The notes beneath the pieces were generated by a model, which was not told the origin of the DNA, made no database searches, and was given only the letters and a program-made list of their open reading frames with translations. Positions 6,574 through 14,140 of a stretch of DNA of 21,435 nucleotides are shown piece by piece; position 1 is the first letter of the stretch; each line of letters opens with the position of its first letter. Source of the stretch: an uncultured Phascolarctobacterium sp. (lineage in GTDB: Bacteria; Bacillota; Negativicutes; Acidaminococcales; Acidaminococcaceae); NCBI GenBank assembly GCA_900544885.1, contig UQWU01000028.1:1-21435 (forward strand), given 5' to 3'. The position numbers were made by a program, and so were the translations under genes.

Positions 6574-8019
6574 TTATTTAGACCATTTAACACCTTGCGG
6601 AGTATCCTGCAAGGTAATGCCGATTTCGCTTAATTTATTGCGCAATTCATCAGCTAAGGCATAATTTTTAGCTTTACGTGCATCCTGACGCATACCGATC
6701 AGCATTTCTACCAAAGCAGCTTCCTTGTTATCGCCGTTGTCAGCAACTTCTTCCGGTGCAGCAGTTTTTTCTAAAACACCGATAATGGAGCACATTTCTG
6801 CAAAGACATCACTCAGAATGGCAACTAATTTGCCATCTGGTTTAATGTTGGCGTCAGTGATAGATTTGAAATAAATGTTGATTTCTTTAGCCAGAGCAAA
6901 CATATGGCTGATTGCTAAAGCAGTATTGAAATCATCACGCATAGCTTCCATGAAAGCATCACGAATTTCTTGTGCTTTTGCACGCAAAGCCATACTTTCT
7001 TCAGTCGGGCCTGCATTCAGCATTTGCTGCAATTCACCTAAGGTTTCTTGTGCTTGACGCAGACGTGCCAGACTCTTTTGAGCTTCAGTCAGGCGTGCAT
7101 CACTGAAATCAAGCGGGCTTCTGTAATGAGTGGAAACAATAAAGAAACGCAGTGTTTCAGGATCATAATGTTCCAAAATGTCGATTACCATAAAGAAGTT
7201 GCCCAGAGATTTAGACATTTTTTCTTCGTTAACAGTAATAAAGCCGTTATGCAGCCAGTAATGTACGAAAGGATGAATACCTGTGCAACCTTCAGATTGA
7301 GCAATTTCATTTTCATGATGCGGGAAAATCAAGTCGCTGCCACCACCATGGAAATCAAAGGTTTTACCCAGATATTTCATACTCATAGTAGAGCATTCGA
7401 TATGCCAGCCAGGACGACCATTACCCCAAGGACTTGCCCAAGAAGGTTCACCTGGTTTTGCAGATTTCCACAGAGCAAAATCCATAGGATTATGTTTGCG
7501 TTCGTCTACGTCTACACGGGCACCGGCCATCATATCTTCCAGATTACGACCGGACAATTGGCCATAATATTTGAATTTTTCTACGCTATAGAAAACGTCA
7601 CCATCGACAACATAAGCATAGCCATTATCAATCAAAGTTTGGACGGTTTCAATGATATCATCAATATGCTCGGATACACGAGGATAAACATGTGCACGAC
7701 GAACATTCAACTTATCCATTACTTCAAAATAGGAATCAATGTAACGGTTGCAGATATCAAACCATTGCACGCCTTCTTTATTAGCAGTATTGATAATTTT
7801 ATCATCAACGTCGGTAAAGTTTTGTACATGGGTTACATCGTAGCCTTCATGCTCTAAAAAGCGACGGATGACGTCCCAAGTAACAAAGGGACGTGCATTG
7901 CCGACATGAGGATGATTGTACGGAGTAACACCGCATACATAAATATTTGCCTTACCGGGAGTAATAGGTACAAATTCTTCTTTTTGTCTAGTCAGAGTGT
8001 TGTAAACTTTAATAGTCAT
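6574..8019 (-). CDS. cysS: Cysteinyl-tRNA synthetase
   Basis: This class I synthetase charges tRNA-Cys with cysteine in an ATP-dependent two-step reaction. The 481-residue protein is of normal length. The zinc ligands that select cysteine are visible: Cys29 (YVCGVT), Cys209 (HIECS), His234 and Glu238 (HHENE). The HIGH-type motif is PHVGN (37-41) and the KMSKS loop is at 267-271. A helical anticodon-binding and C-terminal domain follows. The RBS GGAGA lies just before ATG 8019. It is 49 bp downstream of gltX. The cysE gene found between gltX and cysS in B. subtilis is absent here. The gap holds no T-box signature. Confidence 0.96.
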   Translation of the reverse strand: MTIKVYNTLTRQKEEFVPITPGKANIYVCGVTPYNHPHVGNARPFVTWDVIRRFLEHEGYDVTHVQNFTDVDDKIINTANKEGVQWFDICNRYIDSYFEVMDKLNVRRAHVYPRVSEHIDDIIETVQTLIDNGYAYVVDGDVFYSVEKFKYYGQLSGRNLEDMMAGARVDVDERKHNPMDFALWKSAKPGEPSWASPWGNGRPGWHIECSTMSMKYLGKTFDFHGGGSDLIFPHHENEIAQSEGCTGIHPFVHYWLHNGFITVNEEKMSKSLGNFFMVIDILEHYDPETLRFFIVSTHYRSPLDFSDARLTEAQKSLARLRQAQETLGELQQMLNAGPTEESMALRAKAQEIRDAFMEAMRDDFNTALAISHMFALAKEINIYFKSITDANIKPDGKLVAILSDVFAEMCSIIGVLEKTAAPEEVADNGDNKEAALVEMLIGMRQDARKAKNYALADELRNKLSEIGITLQDTPQGVKWSK

Positions 8020-8068
8020 TTTCGCTCTCCTTTTCGACCAATAAATATGCAGGCAGCTTTAGGAAAAA

Positions 8069-9544
8069 TTATAATTCTACACCTGCTTTAGCCAAGCTTG
8101 CTTTAATACGTTTAGCAGTACGTTCGATGCCCAGCAGCGGAACCATTGCAGCCAATTCAGGACCATGTTGGTTACCGGTCAGAGCAACACGGATAGGCAT
8201 GAATACATCTTTGCCTTTCAGTTTAGTGCCTTTTTGAATTTGTTTGAACAGAGCTTTTACAGCTGCATTGTCCAGATTTTCAATTTTCGGCAGTTCTTCT
8301 AACAACATATTGATAACAGTAGGAACAGTTTCAGCTTTCAATACTGCTTCTGCTTCCTCGTTTTCAAAATCAAATTCATCATTGAAGTACATTTCTACGC
8401 AAGCAGGAATTTGTGCAGCATAGGAAACGTGTTCTTGAGCCGTTGCGACAACTTTGTGCAACCAGGCCAGTTTTTCACCGGTTTCTTCGCCGTTCATGTA
8501 GCCAGCTTCAATCATATGCGGTTTAGCACATTCGAAGAATTCTTCTTCAGTCAGTTGACGCATATAATGTTGGTTAATCCAGTTCAGTTTATCGATATCG
8601 AAAACTGCCGGGTTTTTAGCAACACGATCCATGGAGAATTCTTTAATTAATTCATCCATGCTGAAGATTTCTTGTTCGCTATTCGGAGCCCAGCCAAGCA
8701 GTGCCAAGAAATTGTTGATGCCTGCAGGCAAGTAACCCAATTTACGGTATTGATCAACGCTGGTTGCACCATGACGTTTACTCATTTTAGTATGATCTTT
8801 ACCCAGAATCAGGGAGATATGACCGAAGATAGGTTTCTTGAAGCCTAATGCATCATATACTAAGCATTGACGCGGAGTGTTAGATAAATGTTCTTCAGCG
8901 CGGATTACATGGGTAATATGCATCAAAGCATCATCGATTACTACAGCGTAGTTATAAGTCGGAATACCATCAGATTTAACGATAACGAAATCACCGATAT
9001 TATTAGAATCAAAAACAACGTCGCCACGAACCATATCGCGAACCAAAATTTGTTGGTCAGCAGGAACACGGAAACGAACAGTCGGTTTACGGCCTTCTGC
9101 TTTGAATTTTTCGATTTGTTCCGGAGTCAGGTTACGGCATTTGCCCATATAGCGAGGCATTTTACCTTCTTTAATCAAAGATTGGCGTTCTTCTTCCAAT
9201 TCTTCATCGGTACAATAGCAGTAGTATGCTTTACCTTCCGCCAGTAATTTTTCGGTATATTTTCTATACAGGTCAAGACGTTCCATTTGATGATAAGGAC
9301 CATAAGGACCACCTACATCAACACCTTCATCCCAGTCCATACCTAACCATTTTAAAGCTGCTTTGATATTTTCTTCGGATTCCGGGGTAGAACGTTCACG
9401 GTCAGTATCTTCAATACGCAGAATCAGCTTACCGCCGGTTTTGCGAGCTAATAACCAGTTAAACAGAGCACTGCGGGCACCACCAATATGGAACGGACCA
9501 GTCGGGCTCGGGGCAAATCTTACTCTTACTTCATCATTACACAT
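8069..9544 (-). CDS. gltX: Glutamyl-tRNA synthetase
   Basis: This class I synthetase charges tRNA-Glu. In bacteria lacking GlnRS it also mischarges tRNA-Gln for later amidation; which applies here cannot be decided from the window. The 491 residues include RFAPSPTGPFHIGGARSALF (9-28, with the HIGH motif HIGG), LRIEDTDRERS (42-52), a zinc-type C109-x-C111-x24-C136 arrangement in the acceptor-binding insertion, and KMSKRHG (253-259). A helical anticodon-binding domain fills the C-terminus. The Shine-Dalgarno GGAGGG is 9 nt before ATG 9544. It heads the gltX-cysS-mrnC-thyX-rlmB-yacP-sigH operon, with an extended -10 promoter and hairpin leader upstream. Confidence 0.96.
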   Translation of the reverse strand: MCNDEVRVRFAPSPTGPFHIGGARSALFNWLLARKTGGKLILRIEDTDRERSTPESEENIKAALKWLGMDWDEGVDVGGPYGPYHQMERLDLYRKYTEKLLAEGKAYYCYCTDEELEEERQSLIKEGKMPRYMGKCRNLTPEQIEKFKAEGRKPTVRFRVPADQQILVRDMVRGDVVFDSNNIGDFVIVKSDGIPTYNYAVVIDDALMHITHVIRAEEHLSNTPRQCLVYDALGFKKPIFGHISLILGKDHTKMSKRHGATSVDQYRKLGYLPAGINNFLALLGWAPNSEQEIFSMDELIKEFSMDRVAKNPAVFDIDKLNWINQHYMRQLTEEEFFECAKPHMIEAGYMNGEETGEKLAWLHKVVATAQEHVSYAAQIPACVEMYFNDEFDFENEEAEAVLKAETVPTVINMLLEELPKIENLDNAAVKALFKQIQKGTKLKGKDVFMPIRVALTGNQHGPELAAMVPLLGIERTAKRIKASLAKAGVEL

Positions 9545-9602
9545 TATTCAAATCCCTCCAAAACTTTATAACTTGGGTAATAAACCATTTAAAACAGGCT
9601 AT

Positions 9603-9635
9603 GACCTTTTATTTTATGAATACAAATAAAAAGTC
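9603..9635 (-). other. Stem-loop near the 5' end of the gltX transcript
   Basis: GACTTTTTATTT (minus strand, 9635-9624) pairs with AAATAAAAGGTC (9614-9603) around a 9-nt loop, with one G-U pair on the minus RNA that would be a C-A mismatch on the plus RNA. It begins about 10 nt after the predicted start point (about 9645), so it would form a 5'-terminal hairpin. No U-run follows, which speaks against a terminator. mRNA stabilisation is one possible role. Confidence 0.5.
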
Positions 9636-9651
9636 AGTCTATCAACTTTAT

Positions 9652-9660
9652 ATTATACCA
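9652..9660 (-). promoter_or_regulatory. Extended -10 promoter of the gltX operon
   Basis: The minus strand reads TGGTATAAT, a TGn extension plus a perfect -10 (9652-9657). The -35 region (TGGTAA at 17 bp) is weak. It lies in the 151-bp gap between ispF and gltX, giving a leader of about 100 nt. Confidence 0.65.
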
Positions 9661-9695
9661 TAAATTAACAATACTTACCACAGAAGTTAACAAAA

Positions 9696-10205
9696 TTACA
9701 AACGGACAATACTAACAGCCGCTTCCGCCGCAATACCTTCTCCACGACCTGTAAATCCAAGCTTTTCAGTGGTAGTAGCCTTCACATTAACGGCATCCTC
9801 ATCTATCTGCAGTACCTTAGCCACATTAGTACGCATTGCCGGAATAAAAGAAGCCAGTTTCGGACGTTGAGCAATAATAGTTACATCTACATTATTAATG
9901 CTATAATCTCTTTCCTGCAACAGCTTAACTACATGAGCCAACAGCTTCATGCTATCTGCATCTTTAAACTGCATATCTGTATCAGGAAAATGTTTGCCGA
10001 TATCACCAAGTGCAGCAGCACCAAGCAATGCATCCATCAGGGCATGTACAGCAACATCAGCATCACTATGGCCTAAAAGTCCCAACTCATACGGCACTTC
10101 AATACCACATAAAATTAATTTACGTTCCGGTACCAACTTGTGTACATCGTAACCACAACCTACACGAAAAACAGGAAATTTTACTTCATTTACTATTTTT
10201 TCCAT
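9696..10205 (-). CDS. ispF: 2-C-methyl-D-erythritol 2,4-cyclodiphosphate synthase
   Basis: This homotrimeric zinc enzyme of the MEP isoprenoid pathway cyclises CDP-methylerythritol 2-phosphate with release of CMP. The 169 residues include RVGCGYDVHKL (14-24) with metal ligands Asp20 and His22, LLGHSDADVAVHALMDALLG (43-62) with the third ligand His54, and TTTEKLGFTGRGEGIAAEA (144-162). The Shine-Dalgarno AGGAGG stands 6 nt before ATG 10205. Upstream in-frame starts overlap it and would give an unneeded extension. The first 20 bases overlap ispD, so translation is probably coupled. About nine extra residues precede the conserved core. The preceding pathway enzyme IspD is adjacent, as in Bacillus. 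Confidence 0.95.
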   Translation of the reverse strand: MEKIVNEVKFPVFRVGCGYDVHKLVPERKLILCGIEVPYELGLLGHSDADVAVHALMDALLGAAALGDIGKHFPDTDMQFKDADSMKLLAHVVKLLQERDYSINNVDVTIIAQRPKLASFIPAMRTNVAKVLQIDEDAVNVKATTTEKLGFTGRGEGIAAEAAVSIVRL

Positions 10206-10914
10206 TTTCATCCTCCTGCGTTGCCAAAAGATTTTCCGCAAATACTAAATCCTCCGGCGTAGTAATTTTAATATTTTCATAACGACCTAAAGCGACAACG
10301 ACCTTATGTCCTAAACGTTCTACCACAGATGCATCATCAGTTACAACAGCAGGATGAGCTGCCAGCTCTGCATAAGCCTGTTTCAATAATGAAGTACTAA
10401 AAATCTGCGGTGTCTGAACAGCCTGCAAGGTGCTGCGTTGAGGAGTATCTACTACTTCACCCTTATCATTGATTACCTTAATGGTATTCTTTACCGGAAC
10501 AGCAGCAATAGCAGCTCCGAATTCTATCGCAGCTGCCAAGGTTCTAGCAAAAACCTCTTTACCGGCAAACGGGCGGGCACCATCATGAACTGCTATATAG
10601 CCGTCATTTTCTGGAATAGCTGCCAAAGCATTGGCCACACTATCTTGACGCTCCTTGCCTCCGGCCACAACCTCAAAGGGTAATGTAGAAAAATATTCTG
10701 TTTGATAAGCAGCTAAAAGACTTCTGCCGTCATCAACTTCCTGTGGTGCAAGAACAACTACAGCACGCTTTACTAAATTAGTATCAGCTAACATTTTTAA
10801 ACAATGAACTAACAATGGTGCGCCCTTGAGCATGGCAAAGGCCTTATTAATTCCCAAGCCTAGACGTTTACCGGCACCTGCGGCAGGAATTACAGCAATA
10901 AGTTTGTTCTCCAT
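10186..10914 (-). CDS. ispD: 2-C-methyl-D-erythritol 4-phosphate cytidylyltransferase
   Basis: This enzyme transfers CMP from CTP to methylerythritol 4-phosphate in the MEP pathway. The 242 residues show the nucleotide-binding signature PAAGAGKRLG (10-19), AGGKERQDSVANAL (84-97), VHDGARPF (109-116) with the metal-binding Asp, QTPQIF (167-172) and TDDASVVE (192-199). ATG 10914 is preferred; a TTG one codon upstream (10917) is also possible, with GGAG 8-11 nt before. It overlaps ispF by 20 bp and lies 80 bp downstream of the PIN/TRAM gene, with a hairpin between them. Length and motifs are canonical. Confidence 0.95.
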   Translation of the reverse strand: MENKLIAVIPAAGAGKRLGLGINKAFAMLKGAPLLVHCLKMLADTNLVKRAVVVLAPQEVDDGRSLLAAYQTEYFSTLPFEVVAGGKERQDSVANALAAIPENDGYIAVHDGARPFAGKEVFARTLAAAIEFGAAIAAVPVKNTIKVINDKGEVVDTPQRSTLQAVQTPQIFSTSLLKQAYAELAAHPAVVTDDASVVERLGHKVVVALGRYENIKITTPEDLVFAENLLATQEDENGKNSK

Positions 10915-10941
10915 CAAAACAATTTCTCCTTTAAAGCAATA

Positions 10942-10976
10942 CAGACCGGCACATAGTATTTCTATGCACCAGTCTG
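10942..10976 (-). other. 15-bp hairpin between the PIN/TRAM gene and ispD
   Basis: On the minus RNA CAGACTGGTGCATAG pairs over all 15 positions with CTATGTGCCGGTCTG around a 5-nt loop, using three G-U pairs. The plus-strand RNA would have three mismatches at those positions. It ends 27 bp before ATG 10914. No proper U-run follows (TATTGCTTT), so it may be a weak terminator, attenuator or processing site. Confidence 0.6.
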
Positions 10977-10994
10977 CTCAATATCCACATTTGC

Positions 10995-12131
10995 TTAATT
11001 TTCTTCCTTTGCTTTCGCAAAAATCATACGTCCTGCAGAAGTCTGCAATACAGAGGTTACAACAATATTCATCATGCTGCCGATATGACCGCGGCCATTT
11101 TCAACAACAATCATAGTACCGTCATCAAGATAAGCAACACCTTGATTTTGCTCTTTACCTTCTTTTACCAGATAAACAGTCATTTCCTCGCCGGAAACAA
11201 CGACAGGTTTAATAGCATTAGCTAATTCATTAATATTTAAAACTTTAATACCTTGAATACCCGCCACCTTGTTAAGGTTGTAATCATTAGTAATAATATC
11301 GGCTTTACTTTGCTTCGCTAGACGTACTAATTTTTCGTCCACACCGTCTAAATCATCAAAGTCATTATCGACAACAACTACATTATTTTTATAGCTCAGT
11401 TGCAGATCATGAACAAGATCCAGACCACGACGTCCTTTAGCACGCTTCAGATTATCAGAGGAATCAGAAAGCGTTTGCAGCTCTCTCAACACAAAGTTAG
11501 GTACGACTAATTGCCCGTCTAAAAATCCTGCCGCCATAATATCCATAACACGTCCATCAATGATAACGCTGGTATCTAAAAGCTTATTGCTGCTATACAG
11601 ACGGTCGGCCAACGGGCCTTCCAAAAGCTCAGCTGCTTCTTCGCCTTTAATAGCCTTACGTGCAGGAATTCTGTTAAAGAAGCTGACAATATCGTTATGC
11701 TTACGCAAAGCAAGCTTCGCACCGACAATGGCCAATACTAAGCTGAGCAGAATAGGAATATATGGGCCGATAATCGGCAAACGAGAAAGAGGTCCGCCGA
11801 TCAGGTTTGCTAAAATCAAACCGATACCTATTCCGAGCGTCATAACTAAAATGTCACTGGTAGGAACTTTAGACAATGATGATGTTATCTTCTCAGCATA
11901 ATTGAAAATGCAAGTGGTAATAAATGGTGCTAATACCAACGCAAGCCAGGAGAATAAGAAAAATCCCGGCAGAAGTAAAATCATAGTTGCAAAAGTCAAG
12001 CCAAAAGCGCCATTACCATGTAAATCATAGCCCAAGTATTCCGACATAAAAGGCAAGGTATAATCTATGAGTATGAGTCCGGTAATAATTATCATTAAGG
12101 AAATAATCAGGCTTACTATTTTTCTTAACAT
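10995..12131 (-). CDS. Membrane PIN/TRAM-domain protein (YacL family)
   Basis: The 378-residue protein corresponds to B. subtilis YacL. It has four hydrophobic segments (about 5-30, 44-76, 93-113 and 119-142). A cytoplasmic PIN ribonuclease-like domain follows with acidic residues at LLDTSVIIDGR (185-195), VLRELQ (215-220), DEKLV (near 266) and TNDYN (282-286). A C-terminal TRAM domain (about 312-374) is likely to bind RNA. The family is thought to be an RNase but its substrate is unknown to me. Two adjacent ATGs exist (12134, 12131); spacing from AGGAGG favours 12131. It is first in the block leading to ispD and lies downstream of carD, a common order in Clostridia. Confidence 0.88.
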   Translation of the reverse strand: MLRKIVSLIISLMIIITGLILIDYTLPFMSEYLGYDLHGNGAFGLTFATMILLLPGFFLFSWLALVLAPFITTCIFNYAEKITSSLSKVPTSDILVMTLGIGIGLILANLIGGPLSRLPIIGPYIPILLSLVLAIVGAKLALRKHNDIVSFFNRIPARKAIKGEEAAELLEGPLADRLYSSNKLLDTSVIIDGRVMDIMAAGFLDGQLVVPNFVLRELQTLSDSSDNLKRAKGRRGLDLVHDLQLSYKNNVVVVDNDFDDLDGVDEKLVRLAKQSKADIITNDYNLNKVAGIQGIKVLNINELANAIKPVVVSGEEMTVYLVKEGKEQNQGVAYLDDGTMIVVENGRGHIGSMMNIVVTSVLQTSAGRMIFAKAKEEN

Positions 12132-12194
12132 CATCCGTCCTCCTTTCTTTTTATTTTAGGTATACTAAAAGTATTTAATAGTATATCAATATAT

Positions 12195-12223
12195 ATAATA
12201 CAGCGAATAAAGTAAAAAAACAA
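12195..12223 (-). promoter_or_regulatory. Possible promoter of the PIN/TRAM-ispDF unit
   Basis: On the minus strand TTGTTT (12218-12223), 17-bp spacer, TATTAT (12195-12200, 5/6). The surroundings are very AT-rich (several TATA-like words), so the exact choice is uncertain. Confidence 0.4.
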
Positions 12224-12275
12224 GTAATTTATCTCAATAAATATGATTCACATGTAAAATGATTTTGATATTTCT

Positions 12276-12306
12276 GCAACAGAAAAAGACCGTATGAAAA
12301 ATACGG
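12276..12306 (-). terminator. Rho-independent terminator of carD
   Basis: CCGTAT (12290-12295) pairs with ATACGG (12301-12306); on the minus strand the stem is followed by TCTTTTTCTG. It lies 85 bp past the carD stop. The stretch between, 12307-12390, includes a palindrome GCTGTACAGC (12306-12315) and CGCG-rich words that could pair. Confidence 0.75.
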
Positions 12307-12390
12307 CTGTACAGCATTTCAGCTTGCGCGCCATAGCATTTTTCACGCGATCTTCATCAACAAGAGTTTATTATGAAATTATCTAGGTTA

Positions 12391-12876
12391 TCATTGGCAG
12401 CATTCTTTAAGCCAATTATCAGCCTTAGTAGCATCAATATCTTTGATTAACATAACTTCACTTTGCAAAATCTGCTTAGTATTGTGTAGCAATCTACGTT
12501 CACCAACAGAAATTTTCTTACCTTTTTCCATTAAGAGCAAAGTTTTAAAAATCTTTGCTACTTCTACAACACTGCCACTTTTAATCTTATCCATATAAAG
12601 CTGCAAGCGTTTATTCCAAGAAATACTCTTAACAGAACTTACATCAGGTTGTGTATGTAAAGCATCCTTGATTTCAGAAAGAGTTTCGACATCACCAATA
12701 CTACGCAGGCCTATTTTATCTGCATTACGTACAGGAATCGCCACAATCATACTGTCAAATAGCATCTGCAAAACATAATATTGCACTTTATCACCATCTT
12801 GTTGGCGTTCTTCAACATTTTTGACAATGGCTCCGCCATGCAGCGGGTACACCACTCGGTCACCTGTAGTAAACAT
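12391..12876 (-). CDS. CarD/CdnL-family RNA polymerase-binding regulator
   Basis: This 161-residue CarD-family protein binds the beta subunit of RNA polymerase and promoter DNA near -10, and stabilises open complexes at housekeeping promoters. The N-terminal Tudor-like RNAP-interaction domain begins FTTGDRVVYPLHGGAIVKNV and continues with YYVLQMLFDSMIVAIPVRNA. The helical DNA-binding domain follows (SWNKRLQLYMDKI, SVVEVAKIFKTLLLMEKGK, SVGERRLLHNTKQIL). The conserved Trp of SWNKR is present. ATG 12876 lies 7 nt after GGGAGG; 12879 is also possible, while the ATG at 12891 contains the Shine-Dalgarno. It has its own strong promoter and terminator, separate from the PIN/TRAM gene. Confidence 0.9.
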   Translation of the reverse strand: MFTTGDRVVYPLHGGAIVKNVEERQQDGDKVQYYVLQMLFDSMIVAIPVRNADKIGLRSIGDVETLSEIKDALHTQPDVSSVKSISWNKRLQLYMDKIKSGSVVEVAKIFKTLLLMEKGKKISVGERRLLHNTKQILQSEVMLIKDIDATKADNWLKECCQ

Positions 12877-12944
12877 CATCAACCCTCCCATGAATCTTGT
12901 TTTTCTTTTTTCTGAGCATAATTATTCTTAAACTCTATAAATAT

Positions 12945-12973
12945 AGTATAACACCCATTTTTAAAAAAGTCAA
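12945..12973 (-). promoter_or_regulatory. Strong promoter of carD
   Basis: On the minus strand TTGACT (12968-12973), 17-bp spacer, TGTTATACT: an extended -10 with TATACT at 12945-12950. The leader would be about 60 nt. Confidence 0.82.
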
Positions 12974-13132
12974 ATTTTATAATTTTACCACTTCATATTT
13001 TATATGTCAATCATTATTTTTCTATACACTTAAAATTTTTTTAAATATACGTTTTTATCGAGATATTCTGCTCAAAAAATTTAAAGTTTACAAATATTTA
13101 ACTAATACTTACCTGCCGTTGATACTGCTCTA

Positions 13133-13161
13133 TTGCAAAAAAAATTGCTTTCAGCCATAAT
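13133..13161 (+). promoter_or_regulatory. Probable promoter of the HAD phosphatase gene
   Basis: TTGCAA (13133-13138), 17-bp spacer, CATAAT (13156-13161, 5/6). It lies 43 bp before the ATG, ahead of a GATGGAGG Shine-Dalgarno region. Confidence 0.6.
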
Positions 13162-13204
13162 AAAGATGTATAGAAAATAAAACAAGAGTTGATGGAGGAA
13201 CAAA

Positions 13205-14014
13205 ATGACTATAGAAGAACAAAATATCCAGTTGTTATTAGAAGAATTACGTAGTAAAGAAGGTTTCATCTGTGATATGGATGGTGTTATCTACCATGGT
13301 AACCGTCTGCTTCCAGGTGTCAAAGAATTCATTGATTGGCTCTATCATGAAGATAAACGTTTTCTGTTTTTAACAAACTCTAGCGAACGCAGTCCAAAAG
13401 AACTGCAGCAAAAATTAGAGCGTATGGGATTGGATGTAGATGAAAGCCACTTCTATACCAGCTCTCTTGCTACTGCTAAATTTATCCATTCCCAAGCTCC
13501 CGGATGCAGTGCTTATGTAATCGGTGCCCCTGGATTGGTCAATGCTTTATATGATATGGGCATCACCATGAATGATGTCAATCCTGATTATGTCGTTGTC
13601 GGAGAAACCAACTCTTACAACTACAATATGATTATCAAGGCTTGCCAATTAATCAATAAAGGAGCTCGTCTTGTAGCTACCAATAGCGATTTAACAGGTC
13701 CCTCCGAATTCGGTATCATCCCAGCCTGCCGTGCTCTTGTAGCTCCTATTGAATTAGCCACCGGCAAGCAGGCATACTATGTAGGTAAACCTAATCCACT
13801 GATGATGCGTACCGGTCTACGTCTTTTAGACGTTCACTCCCAAGATGCAGCTATGATTGGTGATCGTATGGATACTGATATTATTGCCGGTACCGAAAGT
13901 GGCTTGATGACTTGTTTAGTATTAAGCGGTGTCAGCACTGTCGAAAACATCCGCGGCTTCTCTTATCGTCCTTCTATTATTATTAATGGTGTAGGCGATA
14001 TTCCTGTAAAATAA
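13205..14014 (+). CDS. HAD-IIA family phosphatase (NagD-like)
   Basis: The 269-residue cytosolic phosphatase resembles E. coli NagD, a nucleotide monophosphatase. Motif I is CDMDGVIYHG (23-32) with nucleophile Asp24 and acid/base Asp26. Motif II is LTNSS (56-60), motif III Lys195 in VGKPNP, and motif IV GDRMDTD (219-225). The C2 cap has the NagD-like stretches NPDYVVVGETNSYNY (126-140), ARLVATNSD (154-162) and the IIPACRAL (171-178) segment. The RBS GGAGG is 8 nt before the ATG. It is monocistronic with its own promoter and terminator. The natural substrate is not determinable from sequence; UMP/GMP or sugar phosphates are family precedents. Confidence 0.9.
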   Translation: MTIEEQNIQLLLEELRSKEGFICDMDGVIYHGNRLLPGVKEFIDWLYHEDKRFLFLTNSSERSPKELQQKLERMGLDVDESHFYTSSLATAKFIHSQAPGCSAYVIGAPGLVNALYDMGITMNDVNPDYVVVGETNSYNYNMIIKACQLINKGARLVATNSDLTGPSEFGIIPACRALVAPIELATGKQAYYVGKPNPLMMRTGLRLLDVHSQDAAMIGDRMDTDIIAGTESGLMTCLVLSGVSTVENIRGFSYRPSIIINGVGDIPVK

Positions 14015-14029
14015 TTTCCCAGGAAATTG

Positions 14030-14058
14030 AGGATACAGTTTTTACTGTATCCTTTTTT
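14030..14058 (+). terminator. Rho-independent terminator of the HAD phosphatase gene
   Basis: GGATACAG (14031-14038) pairs with CTGTATCC (14045-14052), followed by TTTTTTATTT. It lies 16 bp past the stop codon. Confidence 0.9.
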
Positions 14059-14075
14059 ATTTGCAGAATAAGCAC

Positions 14076-14106
14076 TTGACGAATAAGCTATATCTAGCTG
14101 TATAAT
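14076..14106 (+). promoter_or_regulatory. Probable promoter of the metallophosphoesterase gene
   Basis: TTGACG (14076-14081) and a perfect TATAAT (14101-14106) are separated by 19 bp, longer than optimal. It lies just after the upstream terminator and 35 bp before the ATG. Confidence 0.55.
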
Positions 14107-14140
14107 GATAGCAATACTATATAATAGGAGAAAATAAACA

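Larger units (their letters stand above)
12877..13204 (+). other. AT-rich intergenic region with divergent promoters
   Basis: This 328-bp stretch separates divergent carD and the HAD phosphatase gene. It holds the two promoters listed and the two Shine-Dalgarno sites. The middle (12974-13132) is extremely AT-rich. I see no RNA gene, terminator or credible ORF there; the open frame at 12897-13160 has no ribosome-binding site and is all low-complexity F/L/I/K/Y. Confidence 0.6.

Noticed and set aside
7048..7857. 269-codon open frame on the plus strand
   Set aside because: It lies entirely antisense to cysS, whose motifs and RBS are clear. The translation has no recognisable domain and no Shine-Dalgarno; it arises from codon bias of the real gene.
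8888..9247. 119-codon plus-strand open frame inside gltX
   Set aside because: Antisense shadow of gltX; phenylalanine-rich, no RBS, no domain.
9545..9695. T-box riboswitch upstream of gltX
   Set aside because: The leader is only about 100 nt, has no AGGGTGG T-box sequence and no anti-terminator/terminator pair.
12897..13160. 87-codon plus-strand open frame in the carD/HAD intergenic region
   Set aside because: No ribosome-binding site, low-complexity F/L/I/K/Y composition expected from AT-rich DNA, and it covers the carD promoter.
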